Shown here: positions 54,489 to 64,000 of the stretch, piece after piece
Position numbering within the stretch: the stretch's first letter is position 1
Layout of the letters: the number at the start of each line of letters is the position of its first letter
Origin: Aphrocallistes beatrix
Taxonomy: Eukaryota > Porifera > Hexactinellida > Sceptrulophora > Aphrocallistidae
DNA: 64,000 bases
Assembly (NCBI GenBank): GCA_963281255.1
Contig: OY725492.1
Span: 3,711,104 to 3,775,103, forward strand
Direction of reading: 5' to 3'
Translations under genes and position numbers: made by a program
Notes under the pieces: generated by a model
Seen by the model: the letters and a program-made list of their open reading frames with translations, nothing else
What the model was told of the DNA's origin: nothing
The model's database searches: none

Positions 54489-56900
54489 ATGATATTCCGT
54501 GCTTTCTTCGCAGTTTGTTTTAGTTTGCTTTTCGTATCCACTTTCCAGACGTCTGTGGTTAACATTGCATGCCTAAATGCGTTTGAGAGTACCGGCGCTG
54601 AGTTAGAAGCGTCAAGGGATGCCATTGAGCTGGCACTCCTGCATATTAACTCAGATTCAGGTGTACTGCCCAACTACACGCTCAAAGTGAGTTATAGGAA
54701 TTCGGGATGTAACCCCTTGGTAGGTTTAAGTGGTCTCTTTGAGTTTCTTAAGGAATCGGATCAGAACTACCAGGCGATTTTAGGTCCTGCCTGCTCCAGT
54801 GTAACAGGGCCTGTAGCTGAGTTAGCGGCTTTTTACAACTTCTCAGCTGTGACATTTGCCTCCACCTCTCCCTCACTAACGAATAATGATAGATACCCTT
54901 TGCTTCTGCTTGGAACTCCTTCTGACATCAATACTGTTTCAGGTCAGCTCCTGTTTATTCGTCAGCAGAATTTCCGTCGAGTTGCCATCATAAATCAACA
55001 GGAGGATATATTCGTGTCTATTGGAGGAAGACTGCAGGGTTTTTTGAATGAGTTAGGCGTGATTTACACGACTGAAATTTTCGATTCACAAGACAGTCTC
55101 TATTTAACGTCTATAGAACTAATCCTAAATCGGTTTCAAGCTGATGGGTACCGTGTTATCGTAGCCAATATGTACCAGGAGGAGTTTGTGAACACGATGT
55201 GTCTTCTGCGAAACTTCCCAGCTCTCCAGCCCCCGAGAACTACTTGGATTGTTTTAGGCTGGTACTCCGCCAGTTGGTCGCATGATGTATCTGGCGTGAC
55301 TAAAGGGGCTTGCACCTTGGAGGAAATCATAGCTGTGACCAATGGTTCGCCCGCTGTTAATCCCGCTGTCCGATTTCAAGATTTTTCAGCTGTGAACGAG
55401 ACCACCATATCTGGATATACTCCATTGCAAATTTATAATGCATTTAATAACTCCGTCGCGACGCGTGAGGGCGAAAGTTTTTTCAATGATAATGCATTTA
55501 TTTACGATGCCTACGCATATGACTGTACCTGGACCATTGCACTAGCTCTGCACCAACTATCACTGTCTTCCTCTCTAAACCTTAGCACAGACCGTGTCGA
55601 TACTCAGAAATTGTTCAATGAAATGCAAAATACTACCTTTACAGGTTGGACAGGAAATGTGGTTTATTTTGATAGGCAGCGGCATGATGGACGCATACAG
55701 TTGTCAGAGATAGTCGATGGGCAATTCGCTTTTCGTGGTCTCTACGAGGGCTTACCTTTAAATCAAAGTACTCTGGCTACTTATGATAATTTCACTTACG
55801 AATCAAGTTTTCCTTTCGTTTATTTCAACCCAGAAACAGCATCCGATGGCATTGAGACACATTACCACCACATTTCAATCTTTATATTAGCGATAATATT
55901 CTTCTTGTTTGGTGTTGGCTATGTAACGGTTTTAAATGCGATAATTATTTTCGGTTGGGTGAAGAAGTATGCTGCAGTAACCAAGTCAGAACCTTCCGTT
56001 ACCATCACGATTGTTTCAGGGGTCTATTGCATTTTCCTGTTTGCATTCCTTTGGTCGGTCGACGGGCGTTATCTAGAGTGTTCTTCTAACTATGGTTCCT
56101 GTACTTTCCTCTGTCATTTTCGCATCTGGCTTTTAGCTGTTTCAATCAGCATCATTTTCGGTGGAATGTTAGGCAAAGCCATTAAGTATTATGTTATAGC
56201 TATAAAGCACAAATTTACATACTCAAAATACCTTCAATTCTACCATATCTTGGTTCTGCCCATTGCTCTCACTGTGATCGATACTATTTACATGCTCGTA
56301 TGGGGTTTGACGTCTCCTCTAAGTTATGTGACTTACAACGTTAACTCCGGACTAAGGGATCCTCCGATCTACACTGTTTCTGAATGTAGGTCTCAGGAAG
56401 GATCTTATTTCATTGTATTTTTCTCCATTCTTATCGTCATGAAGTCTCTATTGGTGTTGATAGGCCTGTTTCTTGCTTACCATTTACGCAAGGTCGTGAA
56501 CAAAGCGAACAAATATTCTTCCATCGTGACATGGACAATGTACAACGTCCTGATCTTTTCAATTCTTCTGATTCTAGCGCTCTTCTTAGCCCCGAATGTT
56601 GATGTCAGATATGGTCTCGTGTGCCTGTTCGCTCTATCAGAAGGATTTGTCGTCCCTACTATTATCGCTGGCCCTGTTGTCTACTACATGTATAAGGACC
56701 CTCAAGGAAAGACGTTCAAACCGGTTGTTGGTCATGGAGAATTTCCTGAAAATTCTGACCAGCTTAAAAAGAAAATCCGCACTTTGGAGGGCGAAAATAA
56801 GGATTTGAGATCAAGGTTTTCGGAAAGTATTACAACTCTACCGGTGAACGAGAATTCCGCCTTTGAGCGATCTCCTACAAAAGACTTAACTTCTAATTAG
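54489..56900 (+). CDS. Class C GPCR, GABA-B-receptor-like
   Basis: 803 residues, no intron. A signal peptide (1-22) precedes a Venus-flytrap ligand domain (about 25-440) of the ANF/periplasmic-binding fold, with YQAILGPACSSVTGPVAELA (ligand-loop region), TFASTSPSLTNNDRYPLLL and YDAYAYDCTWTIALAL. Many N-glycosylation sites are present. Seven hydrophobic helices fill about 465-745, with an extracellular Cys pair. No cysteine-rich domain separates flytrap and membrane parts, which is typical of GABA-B rather than glutamate receptors. A C-terminal coiled coil (about 757-785, LKKKIRTLEGENKDLRSRF) also parallels GABA-B subunits. Ligand unknown; such receptors are expanded in sponges. Confidence 0.9.
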   Translation: MIFRAFFAVCFSLLFVSTFQTSVVNIACLNAFESTGAELEASRDAIELALLHINSDSGVLPNYTLKVSYRNSGCNPLVGLSGLFEFLKESDQNYQAILGPACSSVTGPVAELAAFYNFSAVTFASTSPSLTNNDRYPLLLLGTPSDINTVSGQLLFIRQQNFRRVAIINQQEDIFVSIGGRLQGFLNELGVIYTTEIFDSQDSLYLTSIELILNRFQADGYRVIVANMYQEEFVNTMCLLRNFPALQPPRTTWIVLGWYSASWSHDVSGVTKGACTLEEIIAVTNGSPAVNPAVRFQDFSAVNETTISGYTPLQIYNAFNNSVATREGESFFNDNAFIYDAYAYDCTWTIALALHQLSLSSSLNLSTDRVDTQKLFNEMQNTTFTGWTGNVVYFDRQRHDGRIQLSEIVDGQFAFRGLYEGLPLNQSTLATYDNFTYESSFPFVYFNPETASDGIETHYHHISIFILAIIFFLFGVGYVTVLNAIIIFGWVKKYAAVTKSEPSVTITIVSGVYCIFLFAFLWSVDGRYLECSSNYGSCTFLCHFRIWLLAVSISIIFGGMLGKAIKYYVIAIKHKFTYSKYLQFYHILVLPIALTVIDTIYMLVWGLTSPLSYVTYNVNSGLRDPPIYTVSECRSQEGSYFIVFFSILIVMKSLLVLIGLFLAYHLRKVVNKANKYSSIVTWTMYNVLIFSILLILALFLAPNVDVRYGLVCLFALSEGFVVPTIIAGPVVYYMYKDPQGKTFKPVVGHGEFPENSDQLKKKIRTLEGENKDLRSRFSESITTLPVNENSAFERSPTKDLTSN

Positions 56901-57507
56901 TCCCCTTTTCCTATCTCCCTTTTACTTTTATTTTTTCCCCTCCTTTGTTTCTTTTTTTTAGTTTTCTGAACTTATCATCCCTTTTGAGTTGATTATATTC
57001 TTTGATGTGTGATATTTACTCAGCTTCTATGTATAGTGTATAGAGTTTCTCTCAATTAATCGTATCTTTTATTGTAGGTTAAATCCCAATTATAATACGT
57101 ATAGTCTTATACCAAATAGTTAGTCATAACTGTAAAGAATTGATTTTGAAAAAACAGTTGCAAAAAACTGATTCTTATTACGGGATAGTGGTGTCATTGT
57201 CAAATTTTATAATTAGAAAAGTTTTTAGCCACACCTCTGCCATTATCAAATGTATTGTACTATCATATTAAAAGTTGAAATTTGAATCACAGGTGCATAA
57301 TAACATATCTCATATGACACAGCATTAAAACCAGAAATGCTGTCATCATTACGTATCAAAATACACATAATAACATTCTACGTATATTTTATTCATTTAC
57401 AATCGAAAAATGATTGCTCCAATTACTTGTTGCCTCATGTCTCCCATGCCTTGTCAGCGATGACTACTCCAATGGCATTTATGTTTATATTTCCCTTGCT
57501 TTGATAG
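56901..57507. other. Intergenic with a diverged family A fragment
   Basis: 57090-57360 resembles an old copy of Helitron-like family A (gaattgatt, cattgtcaaattttataatt, catatctcatatgacac). It must also contain any upstream exon of the following GTPase gene. Confidence 0.4.
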
Positions 57508-59517
57508 GAAACGAGGACATCTTTATCCAATGTGTTGAAAACCGCAGGTCTTTCTAAGATTGAAATATATTTAACTGAGTTAGGAGTAGAGGAGCTTGAT
57601 GATCTAACATTTTTAGATGAAGACTCAATTCGTGTTTTAAAACTGAATTTTATTCAAAAGAAGAAGCTTCTATCATTGATTGGATCTCTTAAAGGAGAGT
57701 CAGGGGCCTCTAAAACTATCTCAAGTTCAAACAAAACTCATTCTCCTATTCCCTCTGGTATTAGTACCTTGCCTCCACCCAAAGCTCTGACTATTCCACA
57801 CCCTCAACTCAAACCTCACACCCCAGTTCAAAATGATTCAGTTCGCTTTCAGAAGCAATGCAAGATTGTAAACAATCAGAATAAGTTAAAAATTTACAAA
57901 CCTATGATGAAAACATTTAGCATCAATAAAAATGTGGGTTTTCGCAAGAAGGTGTTTGGAAAACAAAATCATTATCCGGAGAAGGTCATTCTGGTTGTAG
58001 GTGCGACCGGATCTGGTAAGACAACTCTGATTAATGGAATTATTAATTATCTTTTTTCAGTCAAGTTTAAAGATCCGTTCAGATACAAATTGATGCTAGA
58101 TTCTGAGGATGGTTCAGGCTATCAATCAGAAAGCCAGACTAAATGTATCACTGCGTACACCCTCTACCATCAAGAGGGATTCCCGCTGCCTTTCACTCTG
58201 ACTATCATTGACACTCCAGGCTTTGGGGATACTCAAGGAATAAGGAGAGATATGGAGATTACTCAGCAAATAAAAAATTTCTTTTCTACAACAGGTCACG
58301 ACGGAATTGATCATATCGACGTCATAGGTTTCGTTGCTCAGTCTTGTCTCTCAAGGCTGACTCCAACTCAGCGATATATTTTTGATGCAATCCTCTCACT
58401 ATTTGGCAGAGATGTCGAAGAAAATATTTTTCTTTTACTTACTTTTGCTGACGGTAAAAAGCCAGAAGCTATTGCTGCGATTCAACAGGCGAAAATTCCT
58501 TGTAATGTATGGTTTAAGTTTAACAACTCTGTGTTATTTTCTGAGAGAGAATCTTCTTCTCATGGATACGGATCAGATGATGATGATTTCGATGAAATGT
58601 TCTGGAAAATGGGCACAAAGAGTTACAGAGATTTTCTAATTAAACTATCCACAGTTACTCCTAAATCATTGTATCTCACTCAAACTATTTTAGATACAAG
58701 AACAAAAATGGAGATAACAATCCAAGGGCTACAAGAAGAGATTCAGTTAGGACTCAATGAACTTGAAAGGTTGGGAATGGAAGTTGACATTGTTCTGACG
58801 CATAAATCTATTATTGAAAAAAATAAGAACTTCACATACACTGTGGAGGAAGATGTTATCAATCATGATAAGATTCCTCACGGCACATACATTACCAACT
58901 GTTTGGAATGTAATACAACTTGTCACTATCCTTGTGGCATTCCTAATAACAACGACAAAGAGGGGTGTGCTGCCATGAGTAGTGGAAAATGTGTAAAATG
59001 TCCTAGGAATTGTCATTGGTCTAAACATGTTAATAATGACTTCCAAATCATGACTGTCCGTAAACAGGTGACCAAAGATTCAATGGATTTGAAAAAGAGG
59101 TATCAACAAGCTCAAGGAGATTTCGTTTCAGCTGAATCCATTGTAAATGGAATTATAAATGAAATAGAAGCAAGGCAGTTTAAAATAGTTGGAATGACGA
59201 ACGAAGTTCGGAAACTCTTACAAAAGCTTGATGAGATAGCACTAAAACCTAATCCATTGTCTACTCTAGACTATATCGATATACTGATTGGTTCAGAAGA
59301 GAGGAATGGTAGGCCTGGGTTTCATGGACGTATCAAACAACTACAAGAAATAAGGAGGGAGGTTGAATTTATTGAGTTTGCTATCAAAAAAGGAGAAAAT
59401 CCATTTGAAAAGTATGAAAGGAAGATTGCAGAAGATAGAAAATCCAAGAGGGGAAGAGTTTGGGCTACAGTAGGAAGTTACCTCGAAAATATCAATTTCT
59501 TCAAAAGAATTGTATAA
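57508..59517 (+). CDS. SAM-like/AIG1-like GTPase with cysteine-rich module
   Basis: Open frame with no in-frame ATG before the first domain. A 3' splice site (gatag|GAAACG) at 57507 suggests an upstream exon supplies the start. From 57532: a SAM-like helical domain (residues 1-52, IYLTELGVEELDDLTFLDED), a Pro/Ser linker, then a P-loop GTPase with GATGSGKTTL (about 157-166) and switch/G3 DTPGFGDTQGIRRD (about 226), as in AIG1/GIMAP and septin-related proteins. Next is a cysteine/histidine cluster (about 462-500, CLECNTTCHYPC ... CVKCPRNCHW), probably zinc binding, and a coiled coil. The GIMAP family regulates lymphocyte survival in vertebrates; function here is not known. It ends at TAA 59517 (full stop region intact). 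Confidence 0.78.
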   Translation, partial: ETRTSLSNVLKTAGLSKIEIYLTELGVEELDDLTFLDEDSIRVLKLNFIQKKKLLSLIGSLKGESGASKTISSSNKTHSPIPSGISTLPPPKALTIPHPQLKPHTPVQNDSVRFQKQCKIVNNQNKLKIYKPMMKTFSINKNVGFRKKVFGKQNHYPEKVILVVGATGSGKTTLINGIINYLFSVKFKDPFRYKLMLDSEDGSGYQSESQTKCITAYTLYHQEGFPLPFTLTIIDTPGFGDTQGIRRDMEITQQIKNFFSTTGHDGIDHIDVIGFVAQSCLSRLTPTQRYIFDAILSLFGRDVEENIFLLLTFADGKKPEAIAAIQQAKIPCNVWFKFNNSVLFSERESSSHGYGSDDDDFDEMFWKMGTKSYRDFLIKLSTVTPKSLYLTQTILDTRTKMEITIQGLQEEIQLGLNELERLGMEVDIVLTHKSIIEKNKNFTYTVEEDVINHDKIPHGTYITNCLECNTTCHYPCGIPNNNDKEGCAAMSSGKCVKCPRNCHWSKHVNNDFQIMTVRKQVTKDSMDLKKRYQQAQGDFVSAESIVNGIINEIEARQFKIVGMTNEVRKLLQKLDEIALKPNPLSTLDYIDILIGSEERNGRPGFHGRIKQLQEIRREVEFIEFAIKKGENPFEKYERKIAEDRKSKRGRVWATVGSYLENINFFKRIV

Positions 59518-59915
59518 TACGTACTATATTTCTAAAATCCCAGTAGTTCACCAATTATCCTACAAAAAGAATTACTACTAAAGTAGATAGATGTGATATA
59601 TATCTTATAGAAAAATCACTAATAGAGTCTGGAATTAACTGTGCTATAACAGCTTTATTTTGTTTAGTATTATTTATTTATTATTTACTTATACTTATTA
59701 TATGCAAAACTATTAATCTGTTATAACATCTAAACTACGTAGCTTGTTAGTGTCACTCTATTCATTCTATCACTTCTTCATATTTATTAAACTATGTATC
59801 AACAAAACTGTATGCTAATGCTGGCTAGCAGGCTAGGGGATCACGCTAGGCGTCCGAATAAACGCTCCCCCCTTATCCTTACTATTAAAACTCGATTAAT
59901 GTATATATACTATAT
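59518..59915. other. Intergenic and family A 5' fragment
   Basis: 59876-59915 is the first 40 bp of Helitron-like family A (TCCTTACTATTAAAACTCG) joined directly to an oppositely oriented GC-rich terminus. Confidence 0.5.
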
Positions 59916-60825
59916 ACAAGCGCGCTTCGCTTGCTTGCGTTGCGCGGCTTGCGGACACCTCGTGTCCGCAGAGTCGCCCTGCGGGCGCCTGGAGACACTC
60001 AATCTAAACTATTTTTTTAATTTTTTTCCATTATATATATATTGTAAACAAAGGTCAACGAATAAATTTTCATATGGATCCGAAAATATGATATTCGAAA
60101 TCTACACTCCTGAAAACCCCATGTCAACCGTTGAAAGCAAGTTTCTAGCATATTTTTGAGATTTGTTTACATTATGTATCTATTGTAAACAAAAGTAAAC
60201 AAATTAATTATCAAACTTACTCGAAAATATTATATTCGAAATCTATACCTCTGAAAACCCCATGTCAACCGTTGGAAGTAAGTCCCTAGCCTATTTTGTA
60301 ATTTGTTTACTTTGTGTATCTATTGTAAACAAAAGTAAAAAAATTAAATATCAAACTTACTCGAAAATATTATTTTCGAAATCTACACCCCTGAAAACCC
60401 CATGTCAACCGTTGGAAGCAAATCTCTTAGTTTCTCGCTTAATTTTGTCACTTGTTTACTTTATGTATCGATTGTAAACAAAAGTAAACAAATAATTTAT
60501 CATATCGATCTGAAAATATGATATTCGAAATCTACACCCCTAAAAACCACATGTCAACCGTTGGAAGCTAGTTTCTCGCTTAATTTTGTCACTTGTTTAC
60601 TTTATGTATCGATTGTAAACAAAAGTGAACAAATAATTCATCATATAAATCTGAAAATATAATATTCGAAATCTACACCCCTAAAAACCACATGTCAACC
60701 GTAGGAAGCTAGTTTCGAGCATATTTTTCAAAATTTGTCAAATGGTGTGAAAATATGTATATAAAGGTGTGAAATATGAACATAATTTTTTATGCCATAC
60801 ACTATAATACATTATAATACATGCA
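59916..60825 (-). mobile_element. Helitron-like family B, reverse orientation, tandem units
   Basis: GC-rich terminus acaagcgcgcttcgcttgct followed by five to six ~140-bp units (gaaatctacacccctgaaaa, catgtcaaccgttggaagc). Same architecture as 22101-23434, inverted. Confidence 0.65.
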
Positions 60826-61251
60826 GACACTGTGTATCCGCAGAGTCGGCCTGCGGGCGCCCGAAATTATTTATTCTAACCTATTTTGGATTTTTTTGCT
60901 TTATATAAAAGTTGTAAACAAAAGTTAATGAAGAATTTCTCTAATGGATCCGAAAATATGATATTCGAAATCTACACCCCTGAAAACCCCATTTCAAACG
61001 TTTAACTGTAGAATGCCCAGCATTTATATGGCTTCAGTGCCATAGAAAATGGCTGGGAGACATCCGCGATATCGGGGACACTGTGCCCCCTCTGGGCATT
61101 CTACGATTAAAGTATCTAATGTAAACAAATAATTCATCATATAAATCTGAAAATATTATATTCGAAATCTACACCCCTGAAAACCCCTTGTCAACCGTTG
61201 GAAGCTAGTCTCTAGCATAATTTTCAAAATTCGTTAAATCGTGTGAAAATA
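60826..61251 (-). mobile_element. Helitron-like family B, reverse, second copy
   Basis: Incomplete GC-rich terminus (gcagacactgtgtatccgca) and about two units. It is interrupted by the TTAA MITE at 61006. Confidence 0.55.
61006..61106. mobile_element. 101-bp TTAA MITE, second copy
   Basis: Same sequence as 29843-29943 in opposite orientation, flanked by TTAA at 61002-61005 and 61107-61110. Confidence 0.85.
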
Positions 61252-61519
61252 TACAAATATTATATAATAATTATATAACTATTATATAATTATTATATAA
61301 TTATTATATAATAGTTATATAATAATTATATAACTATTATATAATTATTATATAATTATTATATAATAGTTATATAATAATTATATAATTATTATATAAT
61401 TATTATATAATTATTATATAATTATTATATAATTATTATATAATTATTATATAATTATTATATAACTATTATATAATTATTATATAATTATTATATAATT
61501 ATTATATAATTATTATATA
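61252..61519. repeat. AT-only short tandem repeat
   Basis: About 270 bp of tataattat/ataattatta units, forming many self-complementary segments. Confidence 0.9.
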
Positions 61520-61682
61520 ACAAGCGCGCTTCGCTTGCTTGCGCTGCGCGGCTGGCGGACACTTTGTATCCGCCGGAGGCGCCCTTTGGGTGCCTAGGCT
61601 CACATTGATTAATTATAAGGTATATAACATCTCTAAATAAAAGGTCAGAACTTAGTGGAGCCATAGCCAAAAGACTCCCTAC
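61520..61682 (-). mobile_element. Helitron-like family A fragment, reverse
   Basis: GC-rich terminus and the sub-terminal cattgattaattataagg, then a jump to the 5' body segment (agtggagccatagccaaaag). An internal deletion derivative that abuts the Ginger remnant. Confidence 0.55.
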
Positions 61683-63552
61683 ATGCCGACACTCAGCAAA
61701 TTTGTTTCAGAAAAAAACGAGTCCTGGGAAGATTACTTGGACACTTCTATATTTGCTTATAATACTTCAAAGCATGAATCTTCGAAATACACTCCATTTG
61801 AGGTGATGTTCGGACGAGTAGCTGTTATTCCAATTGACATAAACAAGGATGGTCAGAAACAAGTACTTCATATGCAAGAGGGTGATGACGATCAAATTAA
61901 CGAATTCCTAGATGAGGGGAAAAGTACGCTTGAAGCTGTCAAAGCCAACATTCTGATTGCTCAGGAGAGGCAAAAAGCTTGTTATGATAGAAAGCATGCC
62001 AACCCAAATATATTTGTGGTCGGTTCGATGGTCCTGAAGAAGGACTTCAGACGAAAGAAACGTGCAGGAGGAAAACTAGATCCAAGTTGGGTGGGACCAT
62101 ATACTATTGTCAAAGCTCTTGGTAGAGGTCTCTACAGTCTTCAAGGAATTGTTGAACCCAGCAAGATCATCAGTAGGATAAATGGTACACATTTGAAGCG
62201 ATACTATCAGGTAAATTTTAAATCTTTTATTATGCACGAATGTGGAAAATGTACACTCGAGTTTTCAATAGTATTTAATTTAGCCTCCAGTTTCGTCCTC
62301 ACAAGAAATTCATCCACTACTACAATCTGAAGACCTACTTAACAAAAGTGGAGATGAAGAAGACTTTATTAATTCTCCAGTTTCCTTTTCTCTGGATAAT
62401 CAACCCCCATGGTCATCTACCTCAGACATTTCATGTATTGATGAATGTGATTCACCTAAAACGCCACTGCTGGATTCTCAAACATCCATGGAGACTATAA
62501 TTCCAGATGAATTTTCCAATATACCAAGTGTTAATGGTCGAAAGCGGTGTCTGATTATAAAACAGAATACTCCTAACAAAAAGAAAAAGGTAACGAACCA
62601 ATTTATTTTTTGCATATATTTGTGTTTATGCTGCTTCAGTTTTCTAGTCAAAATGTTGCAGCAAAGAACCTGGTAATAAAGAGGCGACGTGCAAACAACT
62701 CTATACCCGAAGTAACACTTGATTTGACGGAATATATACAGAGGAAATTTGTGAAGTGACGAATGAATATGAACCTGAAATTTGGATGGAAGGGGATATA
62801 TACAAATTGTACAAGTCTGATAGAGATTTATTGCTTAATCCAAATGCGTGGCTCAATGACAATATTATATGTGCAGCGCAAAATATTCTGAAGCACCAAA
62901 TGCCGCTTTTACAAGGCCTCCAAGTACCTTCATTAGGACAAACATGTTCTTTCGACATTGTAAAGCAGCCATTTCTGCAGATCTTACAAAATGGACAAGG
63001 CCATTGGCTACTGGTCAGCACTATAGGGACAAAACACGCCGAGATACATGTATATGACAGCATCTACCAATCTGTTAACATTAGGGTGAAGGAACAAATT
63101 GCATCCCTACTCTACACACAGGAAAAGGAGATTAAGCTAAAATTTATGAACAGTCAAAAACAATCTGGTAGCAACGATTGCGGATTATTTGCTGTAGCAA
63201 ACGCAACTCTTTTGTCTATGGGAAAAACCCCGGAAAAAATACTTAATGAATCAGCAGGGATTAATGAGAGGTCACTTGTACGAGTGTTTTATAGAAGGTA
63301 AAATAACAATATTCCCTTGGATTAAAGAGAGGAGGGACAAAGAAAAATTTCGCGAAGATACAATCAAATCTTGTACTATCAAAGTTTATTGCAAATGCAG
63401 AATGCCGGAATCGTCAATTGGTGACATGGTGGCATGCAGTGAATGTAAAAGCTGATATCATGTTCACTGCGTTTCAGTACCTAAAGAAGCGCTTGAAGAA
63501 AGAAAGTGAGAAAGTGAGATGGCTGTGTGAAGAGTGTCAAGAAAAAATCTGA
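61683..63552 (+). pseudogene. Ginger-type transposon remnant: integrase end, Ulp1 protease, PHD finger
   Basis: 61683-62214 encodes the C-terminal part of a DDE integrase (FAYNTSKHESSKYTPFEVMF) and a GPY/F module (LDPSWVGPYTIVKALGRGLY). A consensus intron (CAG|gtaaat ... tttag|CCT, to 62284) leads to a ~100-codon acidic linker. 62756-63301 is a C48 Ulp1/SENP-like cysteine protease with WLNDNIICAAQ, GHWLLV (His), VYDS (Asp) and QSGSNDCGLFA (Gln, Cys). 63380-63550 is a PHD finger (CKCRMPE ... CSEC ... YHVHC). The order integrase-GPY-Ulp1-PHD is described for Ginger DNA transposons. Frameshifts near 62725 and 63270 and a stop in the PHD at the usual Trp (63453) show it is dead. The N-terminal integrase core is missing. 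Confidence 0.78.
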
Positions 63553-63620
63553 TGTAAAATAATAGCACTTAGTAATTTAGTCCTTTGGTGAATTATATTA
63601 GTAGTACCATTATAGTAGTT

Positions 63621-64000
63621 ACAAGCGCGCTTCGCTTGCTTGCGCTGCGCGGCTGGCGGACACTTTGTGTCCGCGGGAGGCTCCCTTCGGTAGCCTGGAG
63701 GTGACATTGGTTAATTATAAGGGAGATATCATCTCTAAATATGACCATCTTAGTTTTAAAATCGATTTCACTCGAAAAGTCACCAAATTTGTCAATTTTT
63801 AAAATTTTGATGAGTAATGATGACGTCATAACAAAGTGATGAGTCATCATTTTTTGATGATAGTTACATCATATGTGAGGTATGTTAGTATACATATTCT
63901 ATTAAAATTTCAGCCTTCTATCTCCTATAATGGCTGAGCATAGCATTCTATATACTAAGGCAATGGCACTCACCAAAAAATTGGTACCATGGATTGGTTA
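63621..64000 (-). mobile_element. Helitron-like family A, reverse, runs off the window
   Basis: GC-rich terminus with hairpin CTGGCGGACAC/GTGTCCGC, then the body (tcatcattttttgatgatag, atttcagccttctatctcc). The 5' end lies beyond 64000. Confidence 0.65.

Noticed and set aside
61683..62330. LTR retrotransposon as the source of the integrase fragment
   Set aside because: No LTRs, gag or reverse transcriptase; the Ulp1 and PHD domains downstream fit Ginger better.

Overview
The window is nuclear DNA from an invertebrate animal: AT-rich, mostly intron-poor genes, and very rich in decayed transposons. A sponge (Porifera) is my best guess, by inference. It carries a class C (GABA-B-type) receptor, a death-domain adaptor, a TRIM-NHL protein, a POGLUT2/3-type enzyme and mitochondrial L49, which together indicate a metazoan. 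A lineage-specific expansion of AID/APOBEC-like deaminases fits the known invertebrate distribution of that family, which includes sponges. No sequence search was run.

Layout. 0.7-1.2 kb: mL49 on the minus strand. 4.3-26.4 kb: three tandem copies of a CCR4/Nocturnin/Angel-type nuclease gene. The first is frameshifted and the other two are intact. They are separated by transposon nests and by a 6.5-kb satellite of about 295 copies of a 22-bp palindromic unit that stays in exact register and shows higher-order structure. 27-35 kb: five plus-strand genes or regions, namely an unknown multi-pass membrane protein, a death-domain protein, a stretch without genes, a RING/B-box/NHL protein and an ER-retained protein O-glucosyltransferase. 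35.7-52 kb: the main feature, a same-strand cluster of eight AID/APOBEC-like cytidine deaminase genes. Five look intact, one is a 3'-truncated duplicate, and two are broken by a stop or a transposon. A ninth relic tail lies among them. 53-59.5 kb: a disordered acidic protein exon, a class C GPCR and a SAM-like/AIG1-like GTPase. 59.9-64 kb: repeats and a decayed Ginger-type transposon (integrase end, Ulp1 protease, PHD finger).

How it fits together. Death-domain, TRIM-NHL, deaminase and AIG1-like GTPase genes are all classes linked to innate defence in animals. The deaminases share a catalytic core but have divergent basic C-terminal tails and are being duplicated and lost, as expected of fast-evolving antiviral or anti-transposon mutators. 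That role is inference. The repeats are unusually legible: P-element, hAT, Tc1/mariner-pogo, TTAA-type, Helitron-like and Ginger insertions can be bounded to the base by target-site duplications, and several have a paralogous empty site inside the window.
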